DNA from: Hyperoplus lanceolatus
Taxonomy: Eukaryota > Chordata > Actinopteri > Uranoscopiformes > Ammodytidae
Direction of reading: 5' to 3'
Length of the DNA stretch: 64,000 bases
Assembly: GCA_026929865.2 (NCBI GenBank)
Contig: CM049404.1
Location: forward strand, 13,166,501-13,230,500
Shown: positions 60,581 to 64,000 of the stretch, piece after piece
Layout: each line of letters starts with the position of its first letter
Numbering within the stretch: position 1 is the first letter of the stretch
Translations under genes and position numbers: made by a program
The notes under the pieces: generated by a model
The model's database searches: none
Told to the model about the DNA's origin: nothing
What the model saw: the letters and a program-made list of their open reading frames with translations, nothing else

Positions 60581-61720
60581 GTAAGATTTTCTTCTCTCTA
60601 AAAAAGATAATTATAAAATCATGTCATTGTCGAGAGATTTATGCCTTTTTCAGAAAACTGGCAAACCATACATTTACCATATAAATCAGTTTGGAATTGA
60701 AATGTGAAATTTGGATACATGTTAGCATACATATTGATGAGGTAAATTAAAATGCCTTTTTTGTTTTATCTCATTCCATGATATGATTTAATATTGTTTA
60801 CACTGAGAAATTCAATTTCATTAAATGTTTATCATATAGCTCTATCTTTTGTCTGAACTATTCTGTCATTGCTTCAGAAGCTTAAAAACAAAATGAGCAT
60901 GTGAAAGAACTATTAAGTATTCTGCACATCTCCCATAACCTCAATAATACTAATTGATGAAACGTCTCTCCTAGGGTTTGATAAAAGTTTTGCATTTGCA
61001 CTTGTACAATTAAATAATTTGATGAAAATCACATCACAAATAAATGAAATCCCCATATATCTCATACATGATATAAATTGGCTATCGTATTAATGAATGC
61101 CTCTAGAAAGATGCTTAATAATCTTGTGCTTGTTGGCACTTTGCTGCAATCAAACTGTGCTGTGAAACGATTTCAGGGCTGAAACATTATGTATTTTCTC
61201 CTTATGGATTTCCCTCTCAGCCACCCTTCTCCTTTGACCAGGAGTATTCCTCGCTGTTGTTCTATTTCTTCCCCTGCCTTGTTTTTCCCCCTTATCTAAA
61301 AAGCGCGGTGAAACATTACAAGGCTTTTGATTCCCGATGCTGCTGTGTCACTGTCACATTATTCTGACAGTTACAGAAAAGCCTCGGCAGCCAGCTGCTT
61401 GCCGAATCTTATCTTTTCTTTAAGTTTGATTTTGGTTTTGAGGCGAGAGAACAGCTCAAGAGTTGAAGGCAGTCTGCCTGTCACGGGAAATATCTGCTGC
61501 ATGGGAAAAACTCCCCAGGGATCACTCCACATTTTCAGCATTGTGGCACAGGGACAGAGCAAGATTCCACAAGGGTGCGTTAAGGCCAATAATAGACCCT
61601 GAGTGCTCAAAAACAAACAAACAAATGTATTTATTAATCTGTTTTGCTGATGACTGTTCGGTTGAGCCTGATGAACATGATGTATTTTGCGCTGACACCA
61701 CCTCTGCCGATCTTTAGCAG

Positions 61721-61862
61721 ATGTGTCCTGTCATGTCCTGGCTGCTCTGCCTGTGTCTCTGGGTCAGTGTCACTGCCATTCAGCTGTGTCAGGCCACTTT
61801 CTACGACACCATCCAACAGCATCACGGGACCAGGCCTGGGCGAACCACCATCCACACAATCG
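61721..61862 (+). CDS. TAFA-family secreted protein, first coding exon
   Basis: TAFA (FAM19A) proteins are small secreted, cysteine-rich neurokines made in the nervous system. The exon follows a TTTAGCAG acceptor directly before the ATG and encodes 47 residues plus one base, ending ATCG|GTGAGT. It gives a signal peptide (MCPVMSWLLCLCLWVSVTA) and a short mature start with TIQQHHGTRP. The pattern SW-L-L-LW-S-A, then LC and QQHH-RP, closely follows human TAFA1 as I recall it (QHTFQQHHLHRPEGGTCEV). The phase-1 end is right for the next exon to begin with the conserved GTCEV-AHRCC segment. Position beside slc16a7 would predict TAFA2. The rest of the gene, with all the conserved cysteines, lies beyond the window. 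No gene symbol is assigned between tafa1 and tafa2. Confidence 0.7.
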
Positions 61863-64000
61863 GTGAGTCCGTCACAGCTTTCTCTCCTCGCTCATGCAGA
61901 TCTTTCTGAAAGGAACCAAATTGAGAAGCAAATGTCATCTTTTCAGCTGCTGCCAACGCCCCTTGAGTACTGTAACCGTAGCACGCTGGGTTGGGTTACT
62001 CATGTGTTTAATTAGTTTGTCACACGCCCCGCAAAAGCAACACCTTGTCTTTTTCTGTCTTTGCATTTCCATCCAGATTGTATTAAGTCATTGCATGCAT
62101 TGCTATATTAGTAAAGCATTGGATTAACAACCATTACACCTATTGCAGCAAGTACATTGTACAGAGGACCTGGCCTTGAAAGCGTGAGATTTTCTGTACT
62201 GAAGATCGCAAAGATAGAAGAAAGGATGCCTTTGCACTATCTATTCTTCTTGAGCTATTACAGAGGATATTCATGCTACACTGCTCCTTCTCAATTTGAT
62301 CCGTGCGATTGTGTTCCCTGTGAAATTGAACTGAATAGAATATGACCGAAACACTGCGGTCCAACTGTTGTTTCTTTTCGTCAGGCGGATGTGAGCCATG
62401 GTTATATGGTAAATAATTACGATCTCAGGATTCAGCTGAGGAGAAGAAGCCGAATGCTGTCAGAACTTCAAAGGGAGACGTAGCTGAATGAGAGTGCAGG
62501 TCCCCGGCGTTGGTTATTTCCTCCATGTGTCGGCGCACCTCAAACATATCAGCAAGGGGTCTTTTCAATACTCTCGAAATTGGGGAGTCGGGAGACTTCC
62601 TGTTCATCTGCACCTGTTTTGGAGGACACAAAATGTAGAAAAAAGAAAATACAAAAAAGAAGACTCTCACAAATAGGATATATTTTAGAAAGTGATCTCG
62701 CATCGACAAAAGGCTAATGAAATTAATATTTCAAATGTGAATTCAGGTACCTCTTCGGAGAAAATGAGTTCAGAGCAAACAATTCGAGTCCATCAGGACC
62801 CTGTGCCGCTAAAAGTGTAAATGCACTGTCATTCAATTTCCCTTAGTATTGCTAGTCTTCACTCCTAGATAAATGGAATGCCACTTTTATGAGAGTAGGA
62901 TGGGATGCCTGTCTGGATTGATTCCGACACTGGGACATTTGTTCTGTGCTGTGTGTTGCGTGCCTGTTGGATTGGTGGGAGGATTGGGGTTGACGGGTCA
63001 TGAATTGGTGGCAACAAGGCCATTGGTTGCAGACCATTGGGCCAATCATTAAAGGCAGCAAAATGCCACAGGTTCACGGTGAGTGGTATTGCCAGAGGAA
63101 ATCGAGATTACATAGGGCGGGAGATCAGTTTTGTCCTTGCCAATAGAAATTTAGATCAATCAGGGCATGTTGTTAAGATCAATCACGTGTGCTGATTTTG
63201 GGAACAGCTAAATAGCGACCTGATCTTCATATCATTTTAACACACACAAAAACTCTACATGACGAGGCTTACGAAGACAGTAGGATTACAGAGTTAATAG
63301 CAGCTTTGTGTGTTTCACCCCAATGAGTTCCCAGTAGTAATTTCTCTTGACAGTGTATAAGCAACTGTATTGGCAGCCTTATTGTAAAAGAATGTGTGTC
63401 TAGAAGTCCATTAGGTGGATGACCCTTCAGTAGGTGCTTGTGTGTGCTCAGTGATTCGGACAAGGCAGCCTGCCTTCCACCCTGGAGCTCTACTTACAGA
63501 TTGCTGCCTGCCACTCTCTCAGATATGCTGAGGGCTGTTCTCTGACCTCCTGGTACAGGCGGTGTTGCTCTCTTGGGAATGATTCATAAGGTACTGTATT
63601 TATTTGGTGCAAAGAGCGTGAACTGTGCACAAATTGTGATTGCTGTGTATTCCGTAATGTGCCGACATCTTGCTTTTGGGGTCATGCATATCTCGACCAC
63701 TGAATGTCCAGAGAAAAGAGCAGAAAAGAGAATGTGTCTTTGTCTAGAACTAGGACTTGGTCAACAATATATAGTATCTTGTTCTTTTTTTCTCAAGTTT
63801 TTTATTATTTTCAAAGATGATCATTTGTTCATAGCCCAGAGTCATATTTAGACTGCTTCTAATTAGAAGTAAGGTTAACCATGAAGTGATCCCAAATGTC
63901 TATTGCCACAGGCCACTTTGCTCTTATCCTAGCCAACATAATTTCATATGAATGCTTTACTCACTAACACCCTCTGTCAGTAGGTGATTTCCATTGCCCT
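61863..64000 (+). other. Intron of the TAFA gene
   Basis: No exon with the CEV/AHRCC or KCSC cysteine pattern was found. A minus-strand open frame at 62425-62709 is discussed as a finding. The rest is AT-rich; TAFA introns are typically very long, consistent with no further exon here. Confidence 0.5.

Overview
The window is vertebrate nuclear DNA, almost certainly from a ray-finned (teleost) fish. The genes are split by GT-AG introns and are clear orthologues of vertebrate genes. Intergenic DNA is AT-rich, with long (CA/GT)n tracts and fish-style repeats: tRNA-derived SINEs, an L2-type LINE, Tc1, hAT and TTAA-flanked elements. I saw no rRNA, tRNA gene, CRISPR array or bacterial-style operon, and no retrovirus-like element. 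All identifications come from reading motifs and remembered family sequences, with no database search.

Gene order from left to right. (1) 1241-14622, minus strand: a complete 24-coding-exon L1-family adhesion gene of neurofascin type (six Ig, four FnIII, one membrane helix, FIGQY ankyrin motif, C-terminus SLA). (2) 25769-31382, minus: pnpla8 (calcium-independent phospholipase A2 gamma), eight coding exons, with an unusual four-times repeated N-terminal motif. (3) 34777-36392, minus: a three-exon DCC/DUF393 thiol-disulfide oxidoreductase-like protein with a CxxC site. A possible first exon of an unknown gene (36685-36783, plus) lies head to head with it. (4) 37896-41060, plus: a proton-linked monocarboxylate transporter closest to MCT2 (slc16a7). 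(5) 60120-61862, plus: a noncoding leader exon and first coding exon of a TAFA-family secreted neurokine; the rest lies beyond the window. The 42-60 kb interval is a gene desert with repeats and possible regulatory DNA.

The genes do not form one pathway. Their order mixes two human neighbourhoods: NRCAM-PNPLA8 (7q31) and SLC16A7-TAFA2 (12q14). The adhesion gene reads as neurofascin although it sits in the NRCAM position.

The mobile DNA is unusually legible. Six insertions keep perfect target duplications: an 8-bp-duplication hAT at 7425-8672; a miniature hAT at 10682-10877 touching a splice donor; a 2.5-kb fold-back made of palindromic minisatellite arrays at 18527-21002, with the same termini as that miniature element; two hATs nested in a TTAA element at 46896-49863; and a TA-flanked Tc1 element turned into a large palindrome at 11715-13203. 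The 18.5-21.0 kb fold-back, nested in a further 5-kb element, is the most unusual structure here.
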